This document shows positions 9,682 through 18,941 of a stretch of DNA of 64,000 nt, one piece after another. The stretch spans positions 310,001 through 374,000 of the forward strand of contig NZ_AP014648.1 of NCBI RefSeq assembly GCF_000828475.1, written 5' to 3'. This stretch comes from Methyloceanibacter caenitepidi (GTDB lineage Bacteria > Pseudomonadota > Alphaproteobacteria > Rhizobiales > Methyloligellaceae). A program made the translations under genes and the position numbers. The notes beneath the pieces were generated by a model. That model was not told the DNA's origin, did not search any database, and saw only the letters and a program-made list of their open reading frames with translations. Each line of letters begins with the position of its first letter. The first letter of the stretch is position 1.

Positions 9682-10440
9682 TCAGTACTGCCCTGTCACA
9701 CCGTGATGGCCGTACTTCGCCGCGATGATACCAAGCGCCTCGGCCGCATCGAGCCGGCCGTCATAGAGCGCGCGGCCGGCGATGGCCCCGTCGAGCTTGG
9801 CGCAAGCCGGTTCGACCAGCCGCTTGATGTCGTCGATCGAGCCGAGACCACCGCTGGCGATCACCGGCACGGAGACCGCATCGGCGAGTTCCACCGTGGC
9901 GTCGAGATTGAGCCCTTCCAGCAGGCCGTCGCGGGCGATATCCGTATGAATGATGGCGGCGACGCCCGCGTCCTCGAACCGGCGCGCGAGATCGAGCGCC
10001 GTCATTTCCGAGGTCTCCGCCCAGCCCTCGATGGCGACCTTGCCGTCGCGCGCATCGATCCCGACGGCAATGCAGCCGGGGAAATCCCGTGCCGCCTCCC
10101 GGACGAGATCGGGGTCGCGCACCGCCGCCGTACCGAGGATGACCCGGTCGATACCTTTGTCGAGCCAGTCGGCGATCGTATCGATATCGCGGATGCCGCC
10201 TCCGAGCTGTATCGGCAGATGGCTCGCGGCAAAGATCGCCTCGACCGCGGGTCCATTCACCGGCTTGCCCTCGAACGCACCGTTGAGGTCGACCACATGC
10301 AGCCATTCGAAGCCTTGGTCCTCGAACGTCTTGGCCTGAGCGGCCGGGTCCTCGTTGAAAACGGTGGCCTGGTCCATCTCGCCTTGGCGCAGGCGCACGC
10401 ATTGTCCGTCCTTCAGATCGATGGCGGGATAGAGAATCAT
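9682..10440 (-). CDS. hisA: ProFAR isomerase
   Basis: Phosphoribosylformimino-AICAR phosphate isomerase, a TIM barrel homologous to HisF. 252 residues from [12 protein letters not shown], whose Asp is the catalytic base; the second half has [14 protein letters not shown] and [12 protein letters not shown]. The frame extends 14 codons further upstream, overlapping hisH, but ATG at 10440 matches the universal HisA N-terminus. Transcribed after hisH. Confidence 0.96.
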   Translation of the reverse strand: MILYPAIDLKDGQCVRLRQGEMDQATVFNEDPAAQAKTFEDQGFEWLHVVDLNGAFEGKPVNGPAVEAIFAASHLPIQLGGGIRDIDTIADWLDKGIDRVILGTAAVRDPDLVREAARDFPGCIAVGIDARDGKVAIEGWAETSEMTALDLARRFEDAGVAAIIHTDIARDGLLEGLNLDATVELADAVSVPVIASGGLGSIDDIKRLVEPACAKLDGAIAGRALYDGRLDAAEALGIIAAKYGHHGVTGQY

Positions 10441-10453
10441 GAACGGTGTCTCG

Positions 10454-11104
10454 CTATGGCTTCCATTTGAGGAAATTGTCAATCAGGGCCAATCCCAGTT
10501 TCTGACTCTTTTCGGGATGGAACTGGCTGCCGGCCACATTGTCCCGTGCAAGGAACGCCGTCACCGTGCCGCCGTAATCCGTGGTCGCGACACGGGTCTC
10601 ACGCGCCGCCGGCACGAAATGGTACGAGTGCACGAAATAGGCGTGAAGGCCCTCAGGGCCGGTCGGAATGCCCTCGAAGAGCGCATGCTCGCGATCGAGG
10701 TCCAGCGTGTTCCAACCCATATGCGGAATCTTCAAGGTGACGTCGTCGGGCTCGATCGCACGCACCTCGCCGCCAATCCAGTCGAGACCCGGCGTAACAC
10801 CGTGCTCCAGCCCGCGGGTCGCCATCAGCTGCAAGCCGACACAGATTCCGAGGAACGGCGCTCCCCGCTCGCCGACGGCCTCGTCCAGCGCCTCGATCAT
10901 GCCCGGCACGGCGGCGAGCCCCGCCTTGCAATCGGCAAAGGCGCCGACACCCGGCAGCACGATGCGATCGGCGCTGAGCACTTCGTCCGGTTCCGCCGTG
11001 ACTTTGATCTCGAGCGGCGAGCCCTGTTCACTCGCGGCGCGCTCGAACGCTTTCGCGGCGGAGTGGAGATTGCCGGAGCCGTAATCGATGATGGCGACAT
11101 GCAT
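10454..11104 (-). CDS. hisH: imidazole glycerol phosphate synthase, glutaminase subunit
   Basis: Class I glutamine amidotransferase that feeds ammonia to HisF. 216 residues. The nucleophilic Cys is in [11 protein letters not shown]; the His-Glu pair is in SQFHPEKSQ; the N-terminal [11 protein letters not shown] is typical. It lies just downstream of the DUF2628 gene (4-base gap), in a tight operon. Confidence 0.96.
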   Translation of the reverse strand: MHVAIIDYGSGNLHSAAKAFERAASEQGSPLEIKVTAEPDEVLSADRIVLPGVGAFADCKAGLAAVPGMIEALDEAVGERGAPFLGICVGLQLMATRGLEHGVTPGLDWIGGEVRAIEPDDVTLKIPHMGWNTLDLDREHALFEGIPTGPEGLHAYFVHSYHFVPAARETRVATTDYGGTVTAFLARDNVAGSQFHPEKSQKLGLALIDNFLKWKP

Positions 11105-11108
11105 GGTG

Positions 11109-11609
11109 TCAGCTCCGCGGAAAAGAGCCGATCACTTCGTCGCCGGCCGCGGGTCGGGTCGGCACGATCGCGGAGGGGGCCGCTGGCGCCGGGAGGACGG
11201 CCGGAACGCCTTGCGCTACCTTCTCCTGCTCGGGGAGCCAGCGCGAGAAAAAGCGCGTCTCGGCCTCGACCTGATCCCGGCCAAAAGCCGTACCGGCGAA
11301 TTTGAAGCCGCGGCGGCGGAGGGCCCAGCTACGCAAGTCGTTGGCCTCGAACGCGAACAAGACCAAGAGCCCGATCGAAACCCAGCCCCCGATCTCTTGT
11401 CCGGCCGGGCCTGATCCGAAGATCGCCGGCAGCGACAAGAAAATGGCGAGAAAGGCGATGAGCTCCAGCCACATACGCTGATAGATCAGCCACAGGATCG
11501 GGACGATCAGCGCAAACCAAGCGATCCCTTCCTTCACGAAGGCGACCTTGCCCGCGCGCGCCGCGAGATCGGCGTCGTCGACAGGCTCATAAACGGAATA
11601 GACAGTCAC
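11109..11609 (-). CDS. DUF2628 membrane protein
   Basis: 166-residue protein with the DUF2628 pattern: N-terminal [25 protein letters not shown], then two to three hydrophobic segments (residues 30-60 and 75-90) and a C-terminal cytoplasmic part with [14 protein letters not shown]. The last 35 residues are Pro/Ala rich. A GTG start is likely. A DUF2628 gene between hisB and hisH is, to my recollection, common in rhizobial genomes. Molecular role unknown. Confidence 0.75.
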   Translation of the reverse strand: MTVYSVYEPVDDADLAARAGKVAFVKEGIAWFALIVPILWLIYQRMWLELIAFLAIFLSLPAIFGSGPAGQEIGGWVSIGLLVLFAFEANDLRSWALRRRGFKFAGTAFGRDQVEAETRFFSRWLPEQEKVAQGVPAVLPAPAAPSAIVPTRPAAGDEVIGSFPRS

Positions 11610-11667
11610 TGTTCGCTACGCTCGACTTCGGTCAGGCCGCCGCCCGTCGTTCCGCCCTTACGGAACG

Positions 11668-12300
11668 TCAAAGCTGGCCCTTGGTGGAGGGCACACGCCC
11701 GCTCTGCCGCGGATCTACGGCCACAGCCTGGCGCAACGCCCTTGCCAGCGCCTTATAGCAGGTCTCGGCCACGTGGTGACTGTTCTCGCCATAGAGATTC
11801 TCCACGTGGAGCGTGATGCCCGCGTTCTGAGCGAAGGCCTGAAACCACTCGCGGAACAGCTCCGTGTCCATCTCGCCGATCTTGGAGCGGCTGAAATCCA
11901 CGTTCCACACGAGAAACGGCCGTCCCGATACGTCGAGCGCGACGCGGGTCAGCGTCTCGTCCATGGGCAGATAACAGGAGCCGTAGCGCGTGATGCCGGC
12001 CTTGTCGCCGAGAGCCTTGGCGAAGGCTTGGCCCAGCACGATCCCCGAATCCTCGGTCGTGTGATGCTGATCGATGTGAAGATCGCCCTCGGCCTTCAGC
12101 GTGATATCGAACAGACCATGACGCGCAAGCTGCTCCAGCATGTGGTCGAGAAAGCCCACACCGGTCGTGACATCGTAGACCCCCGTCCCGTCGAGATTGA
12201 CGGTGGTGCTGATGTTCGTTTCCTTGGTGCGGCGATCGATCGTCGCCGTGCGGGGCGTTGCCGCGCCGGCGGCGTCCGCTGATTTGCTTCGCTGTTGCAT
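11668..12300 (-). CDS. hisB: imidazoleglycerol-phosphate dehydratase
   Basis: Sixth step of histidine synthesis, Mn-dependent dehydration of IGP. 210 residues, monofunctional (no HisB phosphatase domain). Metal-binding motifs are [25 protein letters not shown] and [10 protein letters not shown] roughly 20-residue Ser/Ala/Arg-rich N-terminal extension precedes the family start at [11 protein letters not shown], so the true start might be further in. First gene of the minus-strand his operon, divergent from the DUF2939/hslVU block. Confidence 0.95.
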   Translation of the reverse strand: MQQRSKSADAAGAATPRTATIDRRTKETNISTTVNLDGTGVYDVTTGVGFLDHMLEQLARHGLFDITLKAEGDLHIDQHHTTEDSGIVLGQAFAKALGDKAGITRYGSCYLPMDETLTRVALDVSGRPFLVWNVDFSRSKIGEMDTELFREWFQAFAQNAGITLHVENLYGENSHHVAETCYKALARALRQAVAVDPRQSGRVPSTKGQL

Positions 12301-12417
12301 GTCTGCCAGCCTAATCCAAAGGCTCTTAGCAATTCGCTTCCATAACGGATGCGCTTATACGCCCCGTCATGCAGCCATGCTATGGGCGACTGTCACAATT
12401 TGAGGGAATTTGAGCCA

Positions 12418-12987
12418 ATGCGCCGCCTGTTTCTGCTGATTCTCATCCTGCTCGGCATCTACCTCGCCTACCCCTACTGGACGCTGTACCGGCTTCAGAA
12501 CGCGCTGCTATCGAACAATGCTGAAACTTTGAAGAAAATTGTCGATTTTCCAGCCGTCCGGGCCAACATGGAGAAGCAGGTCCAGGGCGGACTGCTCAAA
12601 AAATCTCAGGAATTGGGCAAGAAAGCCCCGGTTCTGGGGGATATCGGCGAGGCGCTGACCCGCACCTTCGGTCCGTCGGTGGTCGGCGGTTCGATCGATA
12701 GCCTCGTGACGCCCGAGGCCGTCCTGAGCAATCCGACCGTCGTGGAACACCGCGAGAACCAGGAAGGATTCGCCGATTTCCTCAAATGGGCGTTCTTTAC
12801 AGGCCCGACGACCTTCACAATCCAATCGCAGAACCCCGAAAAGGCCGATGCGCCCGTAATCACCACGACCATGAACCTTGAGGGGCTGCGCTGGCGCATC
12901 ACCGATGTCGACCTGCCGCCGCTGAAGACCCTGGTGCCCGACATGATCGCGCCGGTCCCGGAGCCGGAGGCCGCGCCGGCGAATTAG
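12418..12987 (+). CDS. DUF2939 membrane-anchored protein
   Basis: 189-residue protein with an N-terminal hydrophobic segment (MRRLFLLILILLGIYLAYPYW), either uncleaved anchor or signal, followed by a soluble domain of the DUF2939 type (YRLQNALLSNN, DFPAVRANMEKQV, SLVTPEAV). Function unknown. ATG at 12418 is chosen because it puts the hydrophobic segment at the N-terminus. It is 68 bases upstream of hslV and probably cotranscribed. Confidence 0.75.
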   Translation: MRRLFLLILILLGIYLAYPYWTLYRLQNALLSNNAETLKKIVDFPAVRANMEKQVQGGLLKKSQELGKKAPVLGDIGEALTRTFGPSVVGGSIDSLVTPEAVLSNPTVVEHRENQEGFADFLKWAFFTGPTTFTIQSQNPEKADAPVITTTMNLEGLRWRITDVDLPPLKTLVPDMIAPVPEPEAAPAN

Positions 12988-13055
12988 ACGCTCAGCACGC
13001 CCGGAGGACCAGCGCTTGACGAACGGGACGCCAGGCCCGATATCGCAGGACAGTT

Positions 13056-13634
13056 ATGAGTGCTTCTTCCTCTTCGGCTGAGACGTCGCCCCCATCCTGG
13101 CATGGCACGACCATTCTCACCGTCCGCAAGGACGGCAAGGTGGTGGTGGCGGGCGATGGCCAAGTCTCCCTGGGCCAGACCATTATCAAGGGCACTGCGC
13201 GAAAAGTGCGTCGCGTCGGCTCGGGATCGGTGATCGCCGGGTTCGCGGGTTCCACCGCCGATGCCTTCACCCTGTTCGAGCGCCTCGAGACCAAGCTGGA
13301 ACGGTTTCCCGATCAGCTGAAACGCGCCTGCGTCGAGCTGGCCAAGGACTGGCGGACCGACCGCTATCTCCGCCGGCTGGAGGCGATGATGATCGTGGCG
13401 GACCGGGACGAGAGCCTCGTCCTGACGGGCACCGGCGACGTGCTGGAACCGGACGATGCTGTCATGGGGATCGGTTCCGGGGGCATGTATGCCCTCGCCG
13501 CGGCCAAGGCCCTGCTCGACGCCGATCTCGATGCGGAGCAGATCGCACGCAAGGCGATGGCCATTGCCGCCCAGATCTGCGTTTACACCAACGATTCGCT
13601 GACCGTCGAAACCCTCGACACGGCCGCCAGCTAG
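13056..13634 (+). CDS. hslV: HslV peptidase subunit of the HslVU (ClpQY) protease
   Basis: Threonine peptidase of the ATP-dependent HslUV protease. The catalytic Thr is in [40 protein letters not shown] and [14 protein letters not shown] are diagnostic. The Thr lies about 17 residues from the annotated Met, so the N-terminal stretch must be removed to expose it. 192 residues in total. The ATG follows AGGACAGTT. Next gene is hslU, 32 bases on. Confidence 0.96.
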   Translation: MSASSSSAETSPPSWHGTTILTVRKDGKVVVAGDGQVSLGQTIIKGTARKVRRVGSGSVIAGFAGSTADAFTLFERLETKLERFPDQLKRACVELAKDWRTDRYLRRLEAMMIVADRDESLVLTGTGDVLEPDDAVMGIGSGGMYALAAAKALLDADLDAEQIARKAMAIAAQICVYTNDSLTVETLDTAAS

Positions 13635-13646
13635 ACCAACGCCAAC

Positions 13647-13666
13647 CAGTATCTGTCAGTATCTGT
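13647..13666 (+). repeat. tandem 10-bp repeat abutting the hslU start codon
   Basis: Two perfect copies of CAGTATCTGT (13647-13656 and 13657-13666) end directly at the hslU ATG. No purine-rich Shine-Dalgarno sequence is visible in the hslV-hslU gap. Confidence 0.85.
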
Positions 13667-14971
13667 ATGACCGCATTCTCCCCCCGCGAAATCGTCTCCG
13701 AACTCGACCGCCACATCGTCGGCCAAAGCGACGCCAAGCGCGCCGTGGCTATTGCCTTGCGCAACCGCTGGCGGCGTCAGCAGCTCGACGAGGACATGCG
13801 CGAGGAGGTTTTGCCGAAGAACATCCTGATGATCGGCCCCACTGGCGTCGGCAAGACCGAGATTTCCCGCCGCCTGGCCAAGCTCGCCAACGCGCCCTTC
13901 ATCAAGATCGAAGCGACCAAGTTCACCGAGGTCGGCTACGTGGGCCGCGACGTGGAGCAGATCGTCCGTGATCTGATCGAGGCGGGTATCGGTCTCGTAC
14001 GCGACGCAAAGCGCAAAGAGGTTTCGGCGCGCGCGCAAGTGAACGCGGAGGAGCGCGTGATAGACGCACTCGTGGGCCCCGGCGCCGGCAGCGCCACGCG
14101 CGAGTCGTTCCGGAAGAAGCTTCGGAACAACGAGCTTGACGACAAGGAAATCGAGATTCAGGTGGCTGATACGGGCGGCATGCCGTCGTTTGAGATTCCC
14201 GGCATGCCCGGCAGCCAAGTCGGCATGATCAACCTTTCCGACATGCTCGGCAAGGCGCTCGGCCAGCGCACACGCTCGCGGAAAGTGACCGTCGAGGACT
14301 CCTTCGAGATTCTGATGGCGGAGGAATCCGACAAGCTCATCGACGACGACATGATGATCCAGGAAGCCATCCGCAACGTCGAGAACAACGGCATCGTTTT
14401 CCTCGACGAAATCGACAAGATCTGCGCCCGCTCGGACCGGGCCGGCGCCGACGTCAGCCGCGAAGGCGTGCAGCGCGACCTCCTGCCGCTGATCGAGGGC
14501 ACGACCGTCGGCACGAAGTACGGGCCCGTGAAGACGGACCACATACTCTTCATTGCCTCGGGCGCGTTCCACATCGCCAAGCCCTCGGATCTATTGCCCG
14601 AACTGCAGGGGCGCCTGCCGATCCGCGTTGAGCTGCGCGCGCTCACCCGCGAGGACTTCCGCCGGATCCTAACGGAGCCCAAAGCCTGCCTCATCAATCA
14701 ATACGTGGCGCTGATGAAGACCGAAGGTGTGGCGCTGGAGTTCACCGAAGATGCTATCGATGCGATCGCCGACATCGCCGTGGAGGTGAACACCTCCGTC
14801 GAGAATATCGGCGCACGCCGCCTGATGACGGTGATGGAGCGTATTCTGGACGACATCTCCTTCGGCGCCTCCGACAAGAGCGGCGAGGCCATCACAATCG
14901 ATGCCGCGTATGTGCGCGAGCATATCGGCGACCTCGCCAAGAACGCCGACCTCTCGAAATTCATTCTTTAG
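13667..14971 (+). CDS. hslU: HslU ATPase subunit of the HslVU protease
   Basis: AAA+ unfoldase that feeds substrates to HslV. 434 residues. The Walker A is [14 protein letters not shown], with [14 protein letters not shown] after it; Walker B is FLDEIDKI. The insertion (I) domain lies between, about residues 110-230, and the C-terminal [16 protein letters not shown] contains sensor-2. The conserved C-terminal tail (LSKFIL) needed to activate HslV is present. Follows hslV. Confidence 0.97.
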   Translation: MTAFSPREIVSELDRHIVGQSDAKRAVAIALRNRWRRQQLDEDMREEVLPKNILMIGPTGVGKTEISRRLAKLANAPFIKIEATKFTEVGYVGRDVEQIVRDLIEAGIGLVRDAKRKEVSARAQVNAEERVIDALVGPGAGSATRESFRKKLRNNELDDKEIEIQVADTGGMPSFEIPGMPGSQVGMINLSDMLGKALGQRTRSRKVTVEDSFEILMAEESDKLIDDDMMIQEAIRNVENNGIVFLDEIDKICARSDRAGADVSREGVQRDLLPLIEGTTVGTKYGPVKTDHILFIASGAFHIAKPSDLLPELQGRLPIRVELRALTREDFRRILTEPKACLINQYVALMKTEGVALEFTEDAIDAIADIAVEVNTSVENIGARRLMTVMERILDDISFGASDKSGEAITIDAAYVREHIGDLAKNADLSKFIL

Positions 14972-14983
14972 AGCGAACGTCCC

Positions 14984-15526
14984 ATGGATCGCCGTGTCGT
15001 GATCTCCGGCTGCTCAGGCGGGGGTAAGTCCACCTTGCTCGAAGCGCTGCGCGAACGCGGTTTTAGCGTGGTCGAGGAGCCCGGCCGGCGGATCGTTCGT
15101 GAAGAATTGGCATCGAACGGGTCGGCTTTGCCCTGGATCGATCTTGCTGCATTCGCACGGCGGGCCATTTCGGCGGCGGCTTCCGACTGGGAAGCCAACG
15201 CGAAATCCGACAGTTGGGTCTTCTTCGACCGCAGCCTTGTCGATGCCGCTTCGGCCCTGGAACACGCCAGCGGCGACCGAGTCCTGGACGACCTAGGTCG
15301 AACACACCCCTATCATCGGCGCGTGTTTCTAACGCCACCCTGGCCCGAGATCTACGGGCAAGACGAGGAGCGGCAACACGATCTCGAGGCCGCAGCCGAA
15401 GAGTACGACCGACTCCTCGCCGCCTATCGCATGCTCGGTTACGAGATCACGATTTTGCCCAAGGCCAGCGTCGCCGAGCGGGCAGACCTTATCCTTCGCA
15501 CGCTGGAGGCCGATGTCCCACGCTAG
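14984..15526 (+). CDS. AAA-type P-loop ATPase (AAA_28-like)
   Basis: 180-residue single-domain P-loop protein. The N-terminal VISGCSGGGKSTLLEAL is the Walker A; VFFDRSLVD is a Walker-B-like segment followed by a lid-like EIYGQDEERQHDLE. The pattern RGFSVVEEPGRRIVREE resembles the AAA_28/NadR-kinase-like family, whose substrates are mostly unknown. It follows hslU by 12 bases and is probably read from the same transcript. Its stop codon is shared with that of the convergent TPR gene in the palindrome CTAG at 15523-15526. Confidence 0.8.
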   Translation: MDRRVVISGCSGGGKSTLLEALRERGFSVVEEPGRRIVREELASNGSALPWIDLAAFARRAISAAASDWEANAKSDSWVFFDRSLVDAASALEHASGDRVLDDLGRTHPYHRRVFLTPPWPEIYGQDEERQHDLEAAAEEYDRLLAAYRMLGYEITILPKASVAERADLILRTLEADVPR

Positions 15527-17328
15527 GGGTCGCACGGGGGCATCGTGTTCGGGTCTGCTCCCTCTAGGAGCAGCGCGATGTCTTGATCGTCGCACTCTCG
15601 CAATCCCGTAGATTTCGCGGGTTTCGTCTCCGCGGCTGCGTTCTTGGCGTCCGCGTTCGGCTTTTCGGGCGCCGCCTCCGACTTTTTCTCCGGCTTCGGC
15701 GCTGGATCGGCCAGAACCTCCCGCGCTCTTTTCCGGCCCGTGTCCCAAGTCTTGGTGATTTCAGCTGGCTTGGCTTTGCCCTCGATCTTGGCGACAGTGT
15801 CGGCCCACACACCGCACGGCAGCCCGCTCGCGGGCGCGTCGGCCGCGATCATCTTGCCAAGCTGGACATTGACGTTGGGCACGCCCATGCCATTGAGCGT
15901 CGCTGCCAGATAGCCGGCATTGGAGACGGCGAACACCGCGGCGGCTCTCTTGCCGTATTTCTTTTCGAGCGCCGCCTCGGCCACCTTCGCTTGACGGAAA
16001 ATGAAGCCGATCGTCTGCTTGAGCTGGTCGGATTTCGATCCGTCGAATTTGGGAATTTGGGCGAGCCCGCGCGGCGGCTCTCCCGCTGCCTTCTGCTCGG
16101 CGCGAACGAGATTTGACATGACGTCCCAGGCCTTGTCGATCGTGGCATTGGGCTTGCCGATCAGATGTTGGATTGGCGCCAGGGCCGCGACTTCTCCCAT
16201 GCTCCAGACGTCGCGCAGCGTCGCAGGCGGTATGGCGGGTCCGGTCGGCGCAGGGCCTGCCGTTGCCAGTTCGCAGGCCCGCTCCGGATTATCGAGATAA
16301 TCGGGTTTGAGCTTGTCGATTTGCGCGCGCAGTCGTTTCGCTTGGCGGGCGTCACCCTGCTGCGTGCGCACGAGCAGCAAGCCATGAAGATAGTCCGCAT
16401 TCTTGGCGTTGAGTGCGACGAGCTTCTCGAAATCCTTGGCCGCCGCGTCGAGCTTACCGTACTCGCGATAAAGGTCCGCGCGCGCTTTCAGATAATCTTT
16501 GTACCGGTAGGCCGTCTCGTCGCTCATCGCTTTGGTGTAGTCGGCGATGGCCTCGTCGATCCGACCGAACTGCTTGTAGAGGGCCGCACGGTCCGCATAG
16601 CGCCGGGCCTCGGGTTCAGGATCGAAGCCGATCCCACTGCTGAGATCTGCAAGCCGTCCCTCTTTGTCGCCGATCCGATAGCGGGTGAAGGCCCGATCAT
16701 AATAGGCCCGGGCCTTGTCCTCGTTGTTCTGCGCGTATTCGACCTGCGCGTTGCGCTCGGCGAGCGCCTCTTGGAAGTCTTCTCGCTTTTCATAGATGTC
16801 CGCGCGTGCCGCGCGGTAGACCGATGTCTTGGGATTGCGCTCGATGGCCTTGTTCACGACCCCGAGCGTCCAGTCCAGGAACACGGCTGGTGCCGGTTGT
16901 GCCATCGAGTCATTGTTGAACAGCGCCCGCATGTGGGGTCGAATTTTCCAGAGCCCCTCGAAGTGTGCGTCGAGCAGCAAGGCGATATCGCGCACCGCGA
17001 GGTCATAGTCGCCCTGACCCGTCGCGGCAATGGCGCGGCCCAGATGGCTCTTCTTCAGCTCCTCCTTGGCGAAAACGTTCTTGGCGGCCAACGTCTGGCC
17101 ACAGGTCTTTGCGGTCCAATCGATCGCTTTGGTGTAGCCCGCGATCGCTTCACGATACTTTTTGGCCTTTAATGCCTCGTCAGTGGTTGCGGTGGTGACC
17201 CAGCACGTATCCTCGGTGAGCGTGGAATACATGTCCGCCCTGGCAGCTTGCGTGGCTGGCAGGGCAAAGCTGAAGACGACGAACATCGCCGCAAGAACTC
17301 TGAGGCACGAAGTTTCGATCTTGAGCAT
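15523..17328 (-). CDS. exported tetratricopeptide-repeat protein
   Basis: 601-residue protein with a signal peptide (hydrophobic core at residues 10-28, cleavage near AARA). Residues about 40-340 are helical repeats of TPR type (for example AKKYREAIAGYTKAIDW, FGRIDEAIADYTKAMS and YGKLDAAAKDFEKLVALN). The rest (about 345-530) is a domain I do not recognise, followed by a Lys/Ala/Glu-rich linker and a short tail containing Cys (LRECDDQD and MPPCDP). Probably a periplasmic scaffold. Same strand as, and 27 bases downstream of, the 12-cysteine protein. Confidence 0.7.
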   Translation of the reverse strand: MLKIETSCLRVLAAMFVVFSFALPATQAARADMYSTLTEDTCWVTTATTDEALKAKKYREAIAGYTKAIDWTAKTCGQTLAAKNVFAKEELKKSHLGRAIAATGQGDYDLAVRDIALLLDAHFEGLWKIRPHMRALFNNDSMAQPAPAVFLDWTLGVVNKAIERNPKTSVYRAARADIYEKREDFQEALAERNAQVEYAQNNEDKARAYYDRAFTRYRIGDKEGRLADLSSGIGFDPEPEARRYADRAALYKQFGRIDEAIADYTKAMSDETAYRYKDYLKARADLYREYGKLDAAAKDFEKLVALNAKNADYLHGLLLVRTQQGDARQAKRLRAQIDKLKPDYLDNPERACELATAGPAPTGPAIPPATLRDVWSMGEVAALAPIQHLIGKPNATIDKAWDVMSNLVRAEQKAAGEPPRGLAQIPKFDGSKSDQLKQTIGFIFRQAKVAEAALEKKYGKRAAAVFAVSNAGYLAATLNGMGVPNVNVQLGKMIAADAPASGLPCGVWADTVAKIEGKAKPAEITKTWDTGRKRAREVLADPAPKPEKKSEAAPEKPNADAKNAAAETKPAKSTGLRECDDQDIALLLEGADPNTMPPCDP

Positions 17329-17355
17329 CGCTGCCCTCCCGCCATCTATGCCGAC

Positions 17356-18348
17356 TCACTTCACGTAGCTCGCCTCGAAGCTGGCAATGTCGTTGGCAGC
17401 GACACAGCCCAGCGGCGTACTCATCTTCGTCTCGACTCCCGGCGCCAACGAGTGAAACGTCCAGGCGCCCCCGCTATGTTGTGTCACGCGGACTTTGATG
17501 GGCCGCTGCCCGCCGTTGAGGATCTGGCACTTTTCCAGCCGCCCACGTTCGGCGAAGAGAACATCGCAGGCGTCGCCGCTACACGGGCGCATCGGCGAGT
17601 GCCTGGCCTTGCCCTTCGGTTGCCCCGGCGCGGCGGCTTGCTTCGATCGCGCGGCAGGCTGCGACAAGAGGTTGGCGATGCCGGCGACCGCAGTCCCTTC
17701 CTCGGCCGCATGCGCGGCATAGGTATCGATCTCGCTCTTGTCGGCGATGCAGTCCTTGGATCCTCTGATCTTCACCGAGAAGGTACCGTAGTCGGCCTGC
17801 ATAAACGGGTCGTACGTCTTGCCGTACGTTCCTGCGAATCTGTCGGCGCCGCGGGACGGCCCGAGCGACGCGGCCTCCATTCCGTACCTTTGCGTCTTAC
17901 CACCGGTTTTGACCGCAATGATGACCGGCTCGGTCGCCCGGCTTTGGAGCCAGTAGCACCCGTCCTTCTTTGTCAGCGAGACCGCTTGGCAGGAATCACC
18001 CGTGCAGTTTGGCCCCTTTTTTCCGGCGCCGCCGAGGGGAGGGGGCGACAGGACGACTTGATAGTTGGCGAGGTTCTTGTCGGGATCCAGACAGCCGTCG
18101 GCGGCGTATGCTTTGCGGGTTTGACCTGGTGGGATGGTGTAGCTCGAGAAGCTGCCGCTCTTCAGGAAGACGAGAACCTGTATCTCCGTGTCGGCACTGT
18201 TGGTAAGCTTGCAACCGTCTTCACTCAGGGTAAGCGCGGTGCAAGCATCCTGCTTGCCGCGACACGCCGGACTGGCCGCGGCATCAACGCCGACAGCGGC
18301 TACTAATGCTGCCGACAGAACGGTTCCAAGAGTCCTGTATCCGAGCAT
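17356..18348 (-). CDS. exported protein of three four-cysteine repeats
   Basis: 330-residue protein, not recognised, with a signal peptide (about residues 1-26). The mature chain has exactly twelve cysteines in three similar modules (about residues 27-105, 108-215 and 245-330). Each starts C-x4..6-C (CRGKQDAC, CTGDSC, CSGDAC), has a third Cys followed by a beta-rich stretch (GCKLTN, GCYWLQ, KCQILN), and ends in a fourth Cys (DGCLDPD, KDCIADK, LGCVAAN). Module 2 carries an insertion. This looks like an internally triplicated disulfide domain. It lies between genes for a periplasmic thioredoxin and a TPR protein. Confidence 0.7.
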   Translation of the reverse strand: MLGYRTLGTVLSAALVAAVGVDAAASPACRGKQDACTALTLSEDGCKLTNSADTEIQVLVFLKSGSFSSYTIPPGQTRKAYAADGCLDPDKNLANYQVVLSPPPLGGAGKKGPNCTGDSCQAVSLTKKDGCYWLQSRATEPVIIAVKTGGKTQRYGMEAASLGPSRGADRFAGTYGKTYDPFMQADYGTFSVKIRGSKDCIADKSEIDTYAAHAAEEGTAVAGIANLLSQPAARSKQAAAPGQPKGKARHSPMRPCSGDACDVLFAERGRLEKCQILNGGQRPIKVRVTQHSGGAWTFHSLAPGVETKMSTPLGCVAANDIASFEASYVK

Positions 18349-18376
18349 CAGTCGTCTCCACGACCCGGTGCGCCGT

Positions 18377-18838
18377 TCACGAGCCAGTGTTCTTGTCGAA
18401 AAACTCCCGAAGCGCCTCGATGTCGTAATGTGCGCCGATCATGAGCCCCATCGGCTTACCGTCGCGAAACGCGACCACCGCCGGAATCTGCATGTTGGGC
18501 GGTCTCTTGATGTCTTGCTGATCAAGCATCATGAGGATCGCCTCCACCGTGCGTGGATTTGAATCGATATCCAAACTGACGAGCTTGACGCGCCCATCTT
18601 GGCCAGCCGCGGCCGTCTCCAGCTTCTGGAACAACGGGCGGCAGGGCCGGCACCAAACCGCATAGAGATTCACGAAGACCGCCGTGTGTTTGGACGCCTC
18701 GATCACCTCCGCAGTGAAGCTCTCCTCGGTCACGCCCGGAGCCTGCGCCACAGTGGGGCCCGCCACGATAAGCGACAGCCCGACCAGCAGAAAGGCGCCC
18801 GGCAACGAAAGACAGTGACTGAGAATGCGACGGGACAT
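18377..18838 (-). CDS. periplasmic thioredoxin-fold protein
   Basis: 153 residues, with an N-terminal signal peptide (cleavage near AQA, residue 32) and a thioredoxin fold. The active site is VWCRPCRPLFQKLE, a WCxxC motif with RP between the cysteines instead of the usual GP; the cis-Pro loop is IPAVVAFRDGKP. ATG at 18838 is chosen over a TTG seven codons upstream. Likely acts on disulfides outside the cytoplasm; the 12-cysteine protein directly downstream is an obvious candidate partner (inference). Confidence 0.8.
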   Translation of the reverse strand: MSRRILSHCLSLPGAFLLVGLSLIVAGPTVAQAPGVTEESFTAEVIEASKHTAVFVNLYAVWCRPCRPLFQKLETAAAGQDGRVKLVSLDIDSNPRTVEAILMMLDQQDIKRPPNMQIPAVVAFRDGKPMGLMIGAHYDIEALREFFDKNTGS

Positions 18839-18941
18839 GACGAGGGGCTCCCTCACCAATGCTTGGCGTAGCTACGGTCCCCGCTTATGCACTCAACTTA
18901 GAATTACATTTGCACGCGCGCAACAGGTGCCGCGCGGCCAG

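Noticed and set aside
11800..11811. CACGTG palindrome in hisB (also 42071 in leuS and 45183 near xth) as parS sites
   Set aside because: Flanks do not match TGTT...AACA; only the common six-base core is present.
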